Shown in pieces: positions 1 to 8,579 of a DNA stretch of 64,000 bases. Position numbers and translations under genes: made by a program. Numbering within the stretch: position 1 is the first letter of the stretch; every line of letters begins with the position of its first letter. This stretch comes from Catellatospora sichuanensis (GTDB taxonomy: Bacteria > Actinomycetota > Actinomycetes > Mycobacteriales > Micromonosporaceae), in NCBI RefSeq assembly GCF_007483665.1, contig NZ_VIQO01000010.1, forward strand, positions 248,001 through 312,000, in the 5' to 3' direction. Below the pieces are notes generated by a model, which did no database searches, was not told the DNA's origin, and worked only from the letters and a program-made list of their open reading frames with translations.

Positions 1-333
1 GTGGTCCACCTCCAGTTCGCGGCCGCTGCCGGTGGCCCGCACCACGGGCTCGGTGACCGTGTAGCGGCTCAGGTAGGTGGCCAGGTCGCGGGCCAGGCCG
101 CCGAGCGCGGCGAAGCGCAGCGCCCGGTCCCGTGGCTCGGCCACGGTGAGCAGCTTGGGGGAGTCGCGGAAGGAGCCGTAACGGATCGCGACCGGCGCGG
201 ACGGCTCCCCGGCCAGGTGGTAGCCGGTCAGCAGCCAGGGTCGCGGGGACAAATGCCGGTGGGCGCGGGAGGCCGCAGGCACGGCACGGGCCCGGGACAG
301 CGCCAGCAGCCGCTGGTAGACGTCGAGGCTCAT
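1..333 (-). CDS. Unknown protein, 3' part beyond window edge
   Basis: This is the second gene of a two-gene minus-strand unit. Its ATG (331-333) overlaps the TGA of the upstream gene (330-332) as ATGA, so translation is probably coupled. The visible 111 residues begin MSLDVYQRLLALSRARAVPA and contain no transmembrane segment, cysteine cluster or motif I recognise. The segment around residues 40-75 (LLTGYHLAGEP, then VAIRYGSFRDSPKLLTVAEP) looks like a beta-rich globular domain. The C-terminus lies outside the window, so length and domain content cannot be judged. The tight coupling to a RecB/Cas4-like neighbour implies a shared function, but none can be assigned. Confidence 0.6.
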   Translation of the reverse strand, partial: MSLDVYQRLLALSRARAVPAASRAHRHLSPRPWLLTGYHLAGEPSAPVAIRYGSFRDSPKLLTVAEPRDRALRFAALGGLARDLATYLSRYTVTEPVVRATGSGRELEVDH

Positions 334-1295
334 CGGGCGCTCCCTCCGGCCGGGCCGGGGCCCGTGGCGACGCCGGAACCACCGACCGCCCAGCCGTACG
401 CCGCCGCGGCGCGCGCCAGCTCGTCCGCGATGGCCTGCTCCGCCTCGCCGGACGGGGAGCGCTCGCCGTGGGCCAGGGCCAGCGCGTGCACGGCCGTGCC
501 GACGGGGCCGCACAGGTTCGCCGCCGCCCCACCCGCGCGGGCGACCGTGCCGGTGCGTTCGGCGTCCTGGCGGCAGTGCGTGTACATCGGACAGCTCGGG
601 CAGCCGTCGCCGAACCGCGCGTCGACCGCGGCCAGCGCGTTGACCAGCGCTTGTCCACCCAGGTCGGGAAGGCGCAGCCGGGCCGGCAGATCGACGGCGT
701 CGAGCCGGTCCAGTGACCAGCCCAGGCGGCGTACCTGTGGCGCGACGTCGAGCAGGGTGCCGACCGGGGCGAGGCCGAAGTTGCGCGGCAGCACCAGCAG
801 GCAGCGGCTGCTGACGCGCTCCGGCACGGGTGCGGCCTGCCGCAGCGCGGCCACGACCACGGCCAGCTCGCGGGCGGTGCCGGCGACCTTGGCCGGGTCG
901 GCGTGACCGTCCAGGCAGGCGTACGACCTGATCTCGACCGGGTGCAGCAGCGTGCCGTCACCGGCCAGCACGATCCGCTCGGGGGTGACCGGCAGGTCGC
1001 GCAGGCGCAGCTTCGGCTCGCGCCACACCCACAGGCCCGCGCCGACCGGCAGCTCCGACGTCTCGACGGCGGCCTCGCAGTCGATGCCGAGGTGCCGTCC
1101 GACCAGCTCGGGCAGCCGGGCCGTGGCCAGGTGCGTGAAGGTCCCGTCCCGCTCCCGGGCGTACGGGCTCTGCCCGCCCGGCGGCGCGCCGATGGCCTCG
1201 GCCAGCAGCCCGAGATCGACCTGCGCCGCGTCCAGGGCCTGCCGGCGACGGCAGCCGGGCGCGTCGAGCAGCCCGGCTATCCGTCGCGGGTCCAA
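330..1295 (-). CDS. RecB/Cas4-like protein with C-terminal cysteine cluster
   Basis: A 321-aa protein. I chose the TTG start at 1295 because GGAGG lies 7 nt upstream. Near the middle, GDGTLLHPVEIRSYACLDG resembles the D...ExK core of PD-(D/E)XK nucleases (RecB/Cas4 type), but with Arg where the catalytic Lys normally sits. The C-terminal third carries C-x2-C-x5-C (CPSCPMYTHC) and a later Cys (NLCGP), resembling the Fe-S or zinc clasp of RecB/Cas4 proteins. It overlaps the downstream gene by 4 bp. Seen: the two motif regions and the coupling. Inferred: a nuclease-fold protein, possibly inactive or with a modified active site. It could also be a metal-binding protein unrelated to nucleases. Confidence 0.55.
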   Translation of the reverse strand: MDPRRIAGLLDAPGCRRRQALDAAQVDLGLLAEAIGAPPGGQSPYARERDGTFTHLATARLPELVGRHLGIDCEAAVETSELPVGAGLWVWREPKLRLRDLPVTPERIVLAGDGTLLHPVEIRSYACLDGHADPAKVAGTARELAVVVAALRQAAPVPERVSSRCLLVLPRNFGLAPVGTLLDVAPQVRRLGWSLDRLDAVDLPARLRLPDLGGQALVNALAAVDARFGDGCPSCPMYTHCRQDAERTGTVARAGGAAANLCGPVGTAVHALALAHGERSPSGEAEQAIADELARAAAAYGWAVGGSGVATGPGPAGGSAR

Positions 1296-1334
1296 GCCAG
1301 CACCTCCAAGTGCGTGCCTCCCAGCTGGGCGAGG

Positions 1335-2273
1335 TCAGTCGTTGGCGTGCAGTGCCGCGTTGAGCACGATGCCGGTGCCGCTGCGCGGCCGGGCCTCCAC
1401 CGCGCCGGTCACCGAGTTGCGCAGGAACAGCACGTTGGACGCGCCGGACAGGGTCAGCGCCTTCACCACCTCGCCGGTGGCGACCAGGGTGACCTTGGTG
1501 CCCGCGGTGACGTAGCAGCCGGCCTCGACCACGCAGTCGTCACCGAGCGAGATGCCGATGCCGGCGTTCGCGCCGACCAGGCTGCGCTGCCCGACGCTGA
1601 TGGTCTCCTTGCCGCCGCCGGACAGGGTGCCCATGATGGACGCGCCCGCGCCGATGTCGGAGCCCTCGCCGACGACGACGCCCGCGGAGATGCTGCCCTC
1701 GACCATGGAGGTGCCCAGCGTGCCGGCGTTGAAGTTGACGAAGCCCTTCTGCATGACCGTGGTGCCGGAGGCCAGGTGCGCGCCGAGGCGCACCCGGTCG
1801 GCGTCGGCGATGCGCACGCCCGGCGGCACGACGTAGTCGGTCATGCGGGGGAACTTGTCCACGCCGTACACGGCGAGGTGGCGGCCGGCGGCGCGCTCGA
1901 TCAGGCGCAGCTCGTCGACGCGGTCCGGCGGGCAGACGCCCGCGGAGGTCCAGGCGTTGTTCGGCAGCAGCCCGAAGATGCCGTCGAGGTTGGCCTGATG
2001 CGGCTGGATGAGCCGGTTGGAGAGCAGGTGCAGGCGCAGGTACGCGTCGGCGGTGTCGCGCGGCGGCTCGGCCAGCGTGGGGATGACCGTGTGCACCCGC
2101 GCGATCCGCAGGCCGGGCAGGGCGGGCTCGGCGCCCTTGAGGTCGAGCGCGGAGATGCCGCAGATGTCGAGGCCGAGCTGGCCGGTGGGATACCACACCT
2201 CCAGCGTCTGGTCGCCGCTGACGGTGGCGAGACCGAAGCCCCAGGCGGGCCGGTCGGAACGTGTGCTGCTCAC
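1335..2273 (-). CDS. dapD: 2,3,4,5-tetrahydropyridine-2,6-dicarboxylate N-succinyltransferase
   Basis: DapD (312 aa) transfers succinyl from succinyl-CoA to tetrahydrodipicolinate in the succinylase branch of diaminopimelate/lysine synthesis; it acts in the cytoplasm. The sequence matches the actinobacterial DapD type: [20 protein letters not shown], then [20 protein letters not shown], followed by left-handed beta-helix hexapeptide repeats ([47 protein letters not shown]). The GTG start at 2273 has no Shine-Dalgarno; TAGCGT ends 7 nt upstream, fitting a leaderless mRNA. It is divergent from dapE with only 18 bp between start codons, so the two genes of the pathway share a promoter region. 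The family call is very secure. Confidence 0.95.
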   Translation of the reverse strand: MSSTRSDRPAWGFGLATVSGDQTLEVWYPTGQLGLDICGISALDLKGAEPALPGLRIARVHTVIPTLAEPPRDTADAYLRLHLLSNRLIQPHQANLDGIFGLLPNNAWTSAGVCPPDRVDELRLIERAAGRHLAVYGVDKFPRMTDYVVPPGVRIADADRVRLGAHLASGTTVMQKGFVNFNAGTLGTSMVEGSISAGVVVGEGSDIGAGASIMGTLSGGGKETISVGQRSLVGANAGIGISLGDDCVVEAGCYVTAGTKVTLVATGEVVKALTLSGASNVLFLRNSVTGAVEARPRSGTGIVLNAALHAND

Positions 2274-2279
2274 GGTGTC

Positions 2280-2286
2280 TACGCTA
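2280..2286. promoter_or_regulatory. Shared bidirectional -10 element between dapD and dapE
   Basis: TACGCTA reads TACGCT on the plus strand (2280-2285), ending 6 nt before the dapE ATG at 2292. It reads TAGCGT on the minus strand (2286-2281), ending 7 nt before the dapD GTG at 2273. Both fit the actinobacterial TAnnnT -10 placed for a leaderless transcript. No Shine-Dalgarno fits in the 18-bp gap. Each promoter's -35 region would lie inside the other gene. Transcription start mapping has not been done here. Confidence 0.7.
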
Positions 2287-2291
2287 CCGGT

Positions 2292-3365
2292 ATGCCGAAC
2301 CCGCTGACGCCGCAGGTGCTCGCCGATCCCATCGCGTCGACCCGTGCGCTGGTCGACATCGAGTCCGTCTCCGGCAACGAGCAGGAGATCGCCGACGCGG
2401 TGCAGGAGGTTCTCGAAGCGTGCGCCCACCTGCACGTGGAACGTATCGGGCACACCGTGATCGCGCGCACCGAGCTGGGCCGCGACCAGCGGGTCGTCCT
2501 GGCGGGACACCTGGACACGGTGCCGCTGGCGGACAACTTCCCGTCCACGATGGACGACAAGATCATGTGGGGCTGCGGCACGTCGGACATGAAGAGCGGC
2601 ACCGCCATCGCGCTGCACCTGGCGGTGACCTGTCCGGATCCCCGCTACGACGTCACGTACTTCTTCTACGAGTGTGAAGAGGTCGAGGCGGCCCGCAACG
2701 GCTTGAAGATCGTCGGTGACCAGCGGCCGGAGCTGCTGGAGGCCGATTTCGCCGTGCTGCTGGAGCCGACGTACGGCATCGTCGAGGCGGGCTGCCAGGG
2801 CACCATGCGGGCGAGGGTGCGCACCACCGGCGTACGGGCGCACGCGGCCCGCTCGTGGCTCGGCGACAACGCGATCCACAAGGCCGGCGAGGTGCTGCGG
2901 CGGCTGTCGGACTACCGGGCCCGCGAGGTCGAGATCGACGGCTGCCGGTATCGGGAGGGCCTGAACGCGGTGGCCGTCAGCGGGGGCGTGGCCGGCAACG
3001 TGATCCCGGACGCGTGCGAGGTCGAGGTGAACTTCCGCTTCGCCCCGGACCGCTCGGAGGAGCAGGCCGAGACGCATCTGCGCGAGGTGTTCGGCGGATA
3101 CGAGATCGAGATCACGGACTCGGCGCCGGGCGCGCTGCCGGGCCTGTCGGCGCCGCCCGCGGCGGAGTTCCTGGCGCTGACCGGGGCGGTGCCCGCGGCG
3201 AAGCTGGGCTGGACGGACGTGGCGCGTTTCGCGGCGCTGGGCATCCCCGCGCTCAACTTCGGGCCGGGCGATCCCAACCTGGCGCACAAGCGCGACGAGC
3301 ACGTGGAACTCGACAAGATCGAGGCGGGAGCGGATCTGCTGCGGCGCTGGCTGGCGAGCCCATAA
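2292..3365 (+). CDS. dapE: Succinyl-diaminopimelate desuccinylase
   Basis: DapE (357 aa) hydrolyses N-succinyl-LL-diaminopimelate to LL-diaminopimelate and succinate. It is an M20-family dizinc enzyme of the cytoplasm. Visible motifs: GHLDTVP with H73 and D75, CGTSDMKSG with the bridging Asp at 99, catalytic E129/E130 in YECEEVEA, and a C-terminal region ending [15 protein letters not shown] with the last zinc His. A dimerisation/lid domain occupies roughly residues 175-285. The ATG at 2292 is the first start after dapD and is preceded by TACGCT at -12 with no Shine-Dalgarno, so a leaderless start is likely. Longer reading frames upstream run antisense to dapD and are not credible. Confidence 0.95.
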   Translation: MPNPLTPQVLADPIASTRALVDIESVSGNEQEIADAVQEVLEACAHLHVERIGHTVIARTELGRDQRVVLAGHLDTVPLADNFPSTMDDKIMWGCGTSDMKSGTAIALHLAVTCPDPRYDVTYFFYECEEVEAARNGLKIVGDQRPELLEADFAVLLEPTYGIVEAGCQGTMRARVRTTGVRAHAARSWLGDNAIHKAGEVLRRLSDYRAREVEIDGCRYREGLNAVAVSGGVAGNVIPDACEVEVNFRFAPDRSEEQAETHLREVFGGYEIEITDSAPGALPGLSAPPAAEFLALTGAVPAAKLGWTDVARFAALGIPALNFGPGDPNLAHKRDEHVELDKIEAGADLLRRWLASP

Positions 3366-3481
3366 GAAGCCCGTCGGAGCGGCCGCTCGGTGTACATCCG
3401 GAGCGAAGCGCAGGATGGACGACCGATTAAGGCCGCGGAGCGGGCTCTGCATGACAGAGCAGCGGGCTCCGCGTGACAGAG

Positions 3482-3628
3482 TCAGCGGGCCGCGGCAGGC
3501 TCCTCGACCGGCTCGAACTCCTTGGCGTCGACCACCATGGCGATGCGGCGGGCGTGCACGGTGGCGCGGATGCGCTGGCGCATCGCCTGCCTCTGGCGGA
3601 GCACCTCGCTGCGGGTCATCACATTCAT
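3482..3628 (-). CDS. Small basic protein, 48 aa, unknown
   Basis: The reading frame starts at ATG 3628, preceded by the strong Shine-Dalgarno GAGGGAGG 4 nt upstream, and ends at TGA 3482. The product starts [16 protein letters not shown] and continues with a basic amphipathic stretch ([22 protein letters not shown]) and an acidic/alanine tail. It has no signal peptide or membrane segment and is probably helical. It lies convergent to dapE and divergent from the LOG gene. I do not recognise the family. The ribosome binding site and codon pattern support a real gene; the function is unknown. Confidence 0.55.
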   Translation of the reverse strand: MNVMTRSEVLRQRQAMRQRIRATVHARRIAMVVDAKEFEPVEEPAAAR

Positions 3629-3768
3629 CGCCTCCCTCGTCGTCGGCCTTATTCAATCCACCCGGTATGACAACCTTGACGCCACAGCATGGCGAAAAGT
3701 TGCGTAATCCGCTGGGAATTTGCTGCGGAACAGCGCGCCGCGTCGTCACGTAAACGATCGGGCCGGTC

Positions 3769-3774
3769 TACGGT
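3769..3774 (+). promoter_or_regulatory. Leaderless -10 (TACGGT) of the LOG-family gene
   Basis: TACGGT ends 6 nt before the ATG at 3781. There is no purine-rich ribosome binding site between them, so the transcript probably begins at or next to the A of the start codon. Confidence 0.55.
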
Positions 3775-3780
3775 GATGGC

Positions 3781-4569
3781 ATGACGCAAAGCAACCATCG
3801 ACCCGAGCGGCACCGGGGCCCGGTGACCCTGCGCCGTGACGCGCTGTCCTCGGGCACCGCGGACCAGGCCCTGCTGGATTCGGCGGGGCGTCCGGATTGG
3901 AAGGTCCGCGACTCGTGGCGGACACTGCGCATCCTGAGTGAATTCGTCGAGGGGTTCGACACACTCAGTGAGCTTCCCCCTGCGGTGAGCGTGTTCGGCT
4001 CCGCCCGCAGCGTGGCGGACTCGCCCGAGTGCGAGATGGCGCAGCGGCTGGGCGCGGCGCTGGCCCGGGCGGGCTACGCCGTGATCACCGGTGGTGGGCC
4101 TGGCGTGATGGAGGCGGCCAACCGAGGGTGCACCGAGGCGGGCGGGCTCTCCGTGGGCCTGGGCATCGAGCTGCCGTTCGAACAGGGCATGAACGAGTGG
4201 GTCGACATGGGCATCGACTTCCGCTACTTCTTCGTCCGCAAGACCATGTTCGTGAAGTACGCCCAGGCCTTCGTGGTGCTGCCCGGCGGCATGGGCACCA
4301 TGGACGAGCTGTTCGAGGCGCTCACCCTGGTGCAGACGGAGAAGGTCACCCGGTTCCCGGTGGTGATGATGGGTACGGCCTACTGGAGCGGCCTGCTGTC
4401 CTGGATGCGCGACACCATGCTGGCCAACGGCAAGATCAATGAGGTGGACCTCGACCTCATCCTGTGCACCGACGACGTGGACGAGGCGGTCAACCACATC
4501 ATGCACGCCGACAAGGCCCTCACCGCCGAACAGCAGGCGCTGCGCGGCGGCGGGCGCCTCGTCGACTAG
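3781..4569 (+). CDS. LOG-family nucleotide 5'-monophosphate phosphoribohydrolase (TIGR00730)
   Basis: A 262-aa Rossmann-fold protein. LOG enzymes cleave the N-glycosidic bond of (cytokinin) nucleoside 5'-monophosphates, giving base plus ribose 5-phosphate. Seen: SVFGSARS near residue 65, the glycine-rich nucleotide site TGGGPGVMEAANRG, and the family signature PGGMGTMDE at residues 168-176. The N-terminal ~60 residues are an extension found in the longer actinobacterial form. It is downstream of dapE in the same order as in mycobacteria (dapE, then the Rv1205-type LOG). Its stop lies 2 bp from that of the convergent DUF4407 gene. The family is secure; the physiological substrate is not. Confidence 0.9.
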   Translation: MTQSNHRPERHRGPVTLRRDALSSGTADQALLDSAGRPDWKVRDSWRTLRILSEFVEGFDTLSELPPAVSVFGSARSVADSPECEMAQRLGAALARAGYAVITGGGPGVMEAANRGCTEAGGLSVGLGIELPFEQGMNEWVDMGIDFRYFFVRKTMFVKYAQAFVVLPGGMGTMDELFEALTLVQTEKVTRFPVVMMGTAYWSGLLSWMRDTMLANGKINEVDLDLILCTDDVDEAVNHIMHADKALTAEQQALRGGGRLVD

Positions 4570-4571
4570 CC

Positions 4572-6053
4572 CTACACCCGTTCGCTGAGGCGGTCGGCGG
4601 CGCGGTGCAGGCGGGTGTTGAGCTCCGCCTTGTGTTCGAGGATCTCCAGGTCGATCTCGGCACGGCGCTTGCGCAGCACCGCCTCCCGCTCGGCGTACTC
4701 AGACTCGATGTCGTGGTTGAGGTCGCGTTCGGCGACCGCGAGCTGGGCGCTGACCAGCTTGTCGTACGTGGTGGAGCCGCCGACGAACTTGACCAGGATC
4801 GGCATGCAGTCGACCAGGATGAAGAAGATCCGCACGGCCCAGATGCCCACCGCCAGCACGCCGCTGGAGTCGGCCAGATCGTGCAGCGCGCCGAGCCGCT
4901 CCAGCAGGCCGATCTTCCCCTGGTGGCTGCGCTCCTCGGCGACCCGGGCCTCGATCTTCGTCTCGCGCTCGGCTTCGAAGGCGGCGTGCGAGGTGCGCGC
5001 CGCCGACTCCAGTTCCGAGATCTGGGTACGCAGGTTCACCAGCTTCACACCGTTGGCGTCGATCTGGCGGGTCCGCTTGAACGCGTCCGCCTCGGCGCGC
5101 AGCCGGCGGCAGTTGGGGCCGACACCGCGCTGACCGGTCAGGCCGTCGCCGGAGTCGCCGACGCACTCGCGCCGGGCCATGTCGTTGATGGCGCGCAACT
5201 GGACCGAGTCCGCGTCGATGGTCTTGGCCAGCGCGTCCGCGTCGGCGCGGCGGACGGTCAGCTCGCGCAGCGTCGCCACCGGGGACTGGTCGAAGTTGAA
5301 GGTCTCGGTCGCCTTGCAGTCGGCGGGTGCGACCGGCTCGGTGGAGCCCGGCACCGGGTTGCAGGTCTTGAGCCGCCCGCCGAGCTGCGCCAGCGCCTCG
5401 GTGCGCTGGTCGGCGACGTGCTGGATGACCGCGGTCTCGAAGATGCGCAGCACCAGCGGCTCCGCGATGACCACTCCGAAGAAGAACGCCATCAGCACCC
5501 GCATCGCCAGCACGGGCACCCGGCGGAACCAGCCCTCGCCGAGTCGGCTGGAGACCAGCCAGCGGTCCACGTTCAGGATGAACAGGAACCAGACCAGCAC
5601 CGGGAACACGGCCAGCCAGCTCGACGCGCCCATCGCCTGGGTGATCGCGAAGTACATGGAGATGGCGGCGATGGTCGCGGTGCCCAGCACCACGCCGCCG
5701 AGCGAGGTGTACCAGGCGCGCTCCTGCGGCACCCGGTCCAGTAGCCGCTCGTCGACGCCGGCCAGCACCCGCAACCGCCGCCCGAGCTGCGGTCGCGGCA
5801 GCCGCCGTCGCGGCGGGCCGGGCTCGGCAGGTGGGGCGGGCTTCTCGGGTGCGGACGGCCGTGCCTCGGCCGACGGCGGCGACGAGGGTTCGGCCGGTGC
5901 GGGTGCCGGCGCGTGCGCGGCCGCGGGCGGTAGCGGCACCGTGTCGTCCGGATCGGAGGGACGAGCGTGGCGGCCCGGTGGGTCGGCTTCCGGCTGCGCT
6001 GGGGGTTCCGAGGGGTACACGCCGAGCTCCCTGTCGCTGAGGTTGCGGTCCAT
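4572..6053 (-). CDS. DUF4407 membrane protein with coiled coil
   Basis: A 493-aa protein. Residues 1-90 are proline/alanine-rich and disordered. Transmembrane segments lie near residues 115-160 (two helices, VVLGTATIAAISMYFAITQA and SWLAVFPVLVWFLFILNVDR) and 180-200 (RVLMAFFFGVVIAEPLVLRI). A long charged, coiled-coil-prone extracytoplasmic region with four cysteines follows. A fourth helix near residue 410 (GIWAVRIFFILVDCMPILV) leads into a cytoplasmic coiled coil. This is the DUF4407 layout. No enzymatic role is known. ATG 6053 was chosen as the first Met of the frame; GTG alternatives further in exist. The function remains unknown. Confidence 0.8.
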   Translation of the reverse strand: MDRNLSDRELGVYPSEPPAQPEADPPGRHARPSDPDDTVPLPPAAAHAPAPAPAEPSSPPSAEARPSAPEKPAPPAEPGPPRRRLPRPQLGRRLRVLAGVDERLLDRVPQERAWYTSLGGVVLGTATIAAISMYFAITQAMGASSWLAVFPVLVWFLFILNVDRWLVSSRLGEGWFRRVPVLAMRVLMAFFFGVVIAEPLVLRIFETAVIQHVADQRTEALAQLGGRLKTCNPVPGSTEPVAPADCKATETFNFDQSPVATLRELTVRRADADALAKTIDADSVQLRAINDMARRECVGDSGDGLTGQRGVGPNCRRLRAEADAFKRTRQIDANGVKLVNLRTQISELESAARTSHAAFEAERETKIEARVAEERSHQGKIGLLERLGALHDLADSSGVLAVGIWAVRIFFILVDCMPILVKFVGGSTTYDKLVSAQLAVAERDLNHDIESEYAEREAVLRKRRAEIDLEILEHKAELNTRLHRAADRLSERV

Positions 6054-6228
6054 CTTCCCGTCAACACACGCCTGTGTCTGTCGGGTGGTTGCCGGGGTCC
6101 GCCCCTAAGTGCGCCGTCGCCCATCAGGGATCGACACAGGTCTTCGCAAGGAATTGCGTTGAGAGCGCAACAACCTAATGGCTACTTGTATTTGCCGGGC
6201 CAGCGTTACGAAAAGATTACGCAGAACC

Positions 6229-6258
6229 TTGTGGTGGGCGACACAGGGAATCTAAAGT
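6229..6258 (+). promoter_or_regulatory. Candidate promoter of the GH87-like gene
   Basis: TTGTGG (6229-6234) and TAAAGT (6253-6258) are separated by 18 bp, within a locally AT-rich stretch (6175-6260) that contrasts with the GC-rich surroundings. The predicted start lies about 75 nt upstream of the ATG at 6343. The -35 is a partial match only. Confidence 0.4.
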
Positions 6259-6342
6259 CACCTACACCTCCTGGCGTCCGCTCCGCCTCGAGCGTCTCAG
6301 GCGTTCCATCGTTCCTCCGTTCCCTCCAGAAACGAGTCTTCG

Positions 6343-8403
6343 ATGTCACGGAGCATCACAGGAGCTGCGGCGAGGTACCGCCGGCCCCGGCGGTGGGCCC
6401 CGATGGCGGTCGCCTCGGCCACCGTCGCGGCCGTCGGTCTCAGCCTCGTCGGCAGCGCCGGCACGGCACAAGCCAGCACCACCAGCGCCGCGCCCGTGGT
6501 GACGCGCGCCGCGCTCGACCCGGCGCTCGTCGCGGGCCGGGGCGCCGGCGTCGACTTCCTCGAGCAGGAAGCCGAGAACGCGGCGACCAACGGCACCCTC
6601 ATCGGCCCGGACCGCGCGGCGTACTCGCTGCCCGCGGAGGCCTCCGGCCGCAAGGCGGTCAAGCTGACCGGCGGCCAGTACGTGGAGTTCACGCTGCCGG
6701 CCGCGGCGAACGCGATCACCGTTCGCTACAGCATCCCGGACGCGCCGAACGGCGGCGGCATCACCGCGCCGCTCAACGTCACCGTGAACGGCAAGAACAA
6801 GCAGGTCATGACCCTGACCTCCGAGTTCTCCTGGCTGTACAACCAGTACCCGTTCAGCAACGACCCCAACGCCGACCTGCTGCACGCGGACTGGTGGATC
6901 ACCGAGTGCGCGTGCGTGCCGGCGTTCACCGAGCCGAAGCCGGTCATCACCAAGCCGTTCCGCCCCATGCACTTCTACGACGAGCAGCGCCTGCTGCTCG
7001 GCAAGACGTACCAGGCGGGCGACAAGGTGCGGCTCACCGTCCCCGCGGGCAGCAACGCCGCCTGGACCGTCATCGACCTGCTCGACTCCGAGCTGGTCGG
7101 CAAGCCGCACGTGCGGCTCGTCGCGTCCAACGTGCTGGCCTTCGGCGCGGACCCGACCGGCCGCCGCGAGTCGGCCGACGCGTTCGACCGGGCCATCGCG
7201 TTCGCGAAGAAGTGGCACCTCAAGGTGTACGTCCCGCCGGGCGTCTACCAGGTCAACCGGCACATCATCGTCGACGACGTGACGATCGAGGGCGCCGGCA
7301 ACTGGTACACGGTCATCAAGGGCAAGGAGGTCGCGCTCAGCGAGCCGGCCGAGGACGGCTCGGTGCACACCGGCGTCGGCTTCTACGGCAGGTACGCCGA
7401 GGACGGCGGCAGCAGCAACGTGCACCTGTCCGGCTTCACCATCGAGGGCGACGTGCGCGAGCGCATCGACACCGACCAGGTGAACGGCATCGGCGGCGCG
7501 CTGAGCGACTCGACGATCAAGGGCCTCTACATCCGCCACACGAAGGTGGGCGCGTGGTTCGACGGCCCGATGGACAACATCAAGGTCACCGACAACATCA
7601 TCGTGGACCAGATGGCCGACGCGCTGAACTTCCGCAAGGGCGTCACGAACTCGCTGGTGGCGAACAACTTCATCCGCAACACCGGTGACGACGGCCTGGC
7701 CATGTGGTCCGACGGGGTGGCCGACGCGAACAACGTGTACGACCACAACACCGTGCAGACCCCGACCCTGGCCAACGGGATCGCGATCTACGGCGGCACG
7801 AACAACACGGTGTCGAACAACCTCATCGCCGACCCGATCCGGGAGGGCTCCGGCCTGCACGCCGGTTCCCGCTTCGGCGCGACGGCGTTCGACGGCTACC
7901 TGAAGTTCACGAACAACAGCGTGGTCCGGGCCGGCACGTACGAGCTGAACTGGAACATCGGCCTCGGTGCGATCTGGATCTACGCGCTGGACAAGACCAT
8001 CGACGCGGACATCCAGGTGACCGGGGACCACTACCTCGACAGCACCTACAACGCGATCATGATGGTCAGCGAGTGGGGCGTGAAGGACCTGGTCCAGATC
8101 CGCGGCGTCAAGTTCAAGGACCTGCGGATCGACGGCACCGGCACCTCGGTGCTCAGCGGCCGGGTCGAGGGCGGCGCGTCGTTCGAGAACGTGGACGCCC
8201 GCAACGTCGGCGCGGTCGGCATCAACAACTGCGGCTCGTTCCACTTCACCCCGGCCGGTTCCGAGTTCGTGGTGACCGACCTGGGCGGCAACGACGGCGG
8301 CGGCACCACCGGCCCCTGGATGGCCTCCTGGGAGCTGCCCAACACCATCACCTGCGACGACCGACCGCCGGTCGTCGCGCCCCCGGCGCCGTCCCCCTGG
8401 TGA
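6343..8403 (+). CDS. Secreted GH87-like alpha-1,3-glucanase / mycodextranase
   Basis: A 686-aa exported protein. The signal peptide is residues ~1-46 (twin-Arg-containing basic n-region, hydrophobic core, cut after AQA). A beta-sandwich, carbohydrate-binding-like domain spans ~60-200 (LEQEAENAATNGTLIG, GGQYVEFTLP). A right-handed parallel beta-helix spans ~230-640. Asp426 and the pair Asp449/Asp450 (MADALNF, then NTGDDGLAMW) have the same 23-residue spacing as the catalytic Asp triad reported for GH87 alpha-1,3-glucanase. GH87 enzymes hydrolyse alpha-1,3-glucan or nigeran of fungal walls or dental mutan. The exact substrate is inferred. The gene is monocistronic, followed by a strong hairpin. 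Confidence 0.75.
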   Translation: MSRSITGAAARYRRPRRWAPMAVASATVAAVGLSLVGSAGTAQASTTSAAPVVTRAALDPALVAGRGAGVDFLEQEAENAATNGTLIGPDRAAYSLPAEASGRKAVKLTGGQYVEFTLPAAANAITVRYSIPDAPNGGGITAPLNVTVNGKNKQVMTLTSEFSWLYNQYPFSNDPNADLLHADWWITECACVPAFTEPKPVITKPFRPMHFYDEQRLLLGKTYQAGDKVRLTVPAGSNAAWTVIDLLDSELVGKPHVRLVASNVLAFGADPTGRRESADAFDRAIAFAKKWHLKVYVPPGVYQVNRHIIVDDVTIEGAGNWYTVIKGKEVALSEPAEDGSVHTGVGFYGRYAEDGGSSNVHLSGFTIEGDVRERIDTDQVNGIGGALSDSTIKGLYIRHTKVGAWFDGPMDNIKVTDNIIVDQMADALNFRKGVTNSLVANNFIRNTGDDGLAMWSDGVADANNVYDHNTVQTPTLANGIAIYGGTNNTVSNNLIADPIREGSGLHAGSRFGATAFDGYLKFTNNSVVRAGTYELNWNIGLGAIWIYALDKTIDADIQVTGDHYLDSTYNAIMMVSEWGVKDLVQIRGVKFKDLRIDGTGTSVLSGRVEGGASFENVDARNVGAVGINNCGSFHFTPAGSEFVVTDLGGNDGGGTTGPWMASWELPNTITCDDRPPVVAPPAPSPW

Positions 8404-8488
8404 CGACGCGCCACAGCCAGACCGGATGAGGCACGGGCGGGCGTTCGAGTGCACAGACACCGGGCGCCCGACCGGAAATCCGGTACCC

Positions 8489-8533
8489 GCTCCGGGCGGG
8501 ATCCGAGCGAACTGCTCGGATCCCGCCCGGAGC
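8489..8533. terminator. 20-bp perfect hairpin at a convergent gene junction
   Basis: Arms 8489-8508 and 8514-8533 are perfectly complementary with a 5-nt loop (GAACT). The hairpin lies between the GH87-like gene (+) and the HAF-repeat gene (-), with no T-run on either side. It probably acts as a bidirectional terminator or 3'-end stabiliser. Confidence 0.6.
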
Positions 8534-8579
8534 CGCTTCGCGGAGCCTGCGACCGGCGTGACCCCGACACCGCGGCGGG

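Noticed and set aside
2274-3749. 804-aa minus-strand reading frame running through dapE into dapD
   Set aside because: Only its C-terminal part (from 2273) has DapD sequence; the rest is the antisense shadow of dapE, rich in Arg/His/Gln as expected for GC-rich antisense frames.
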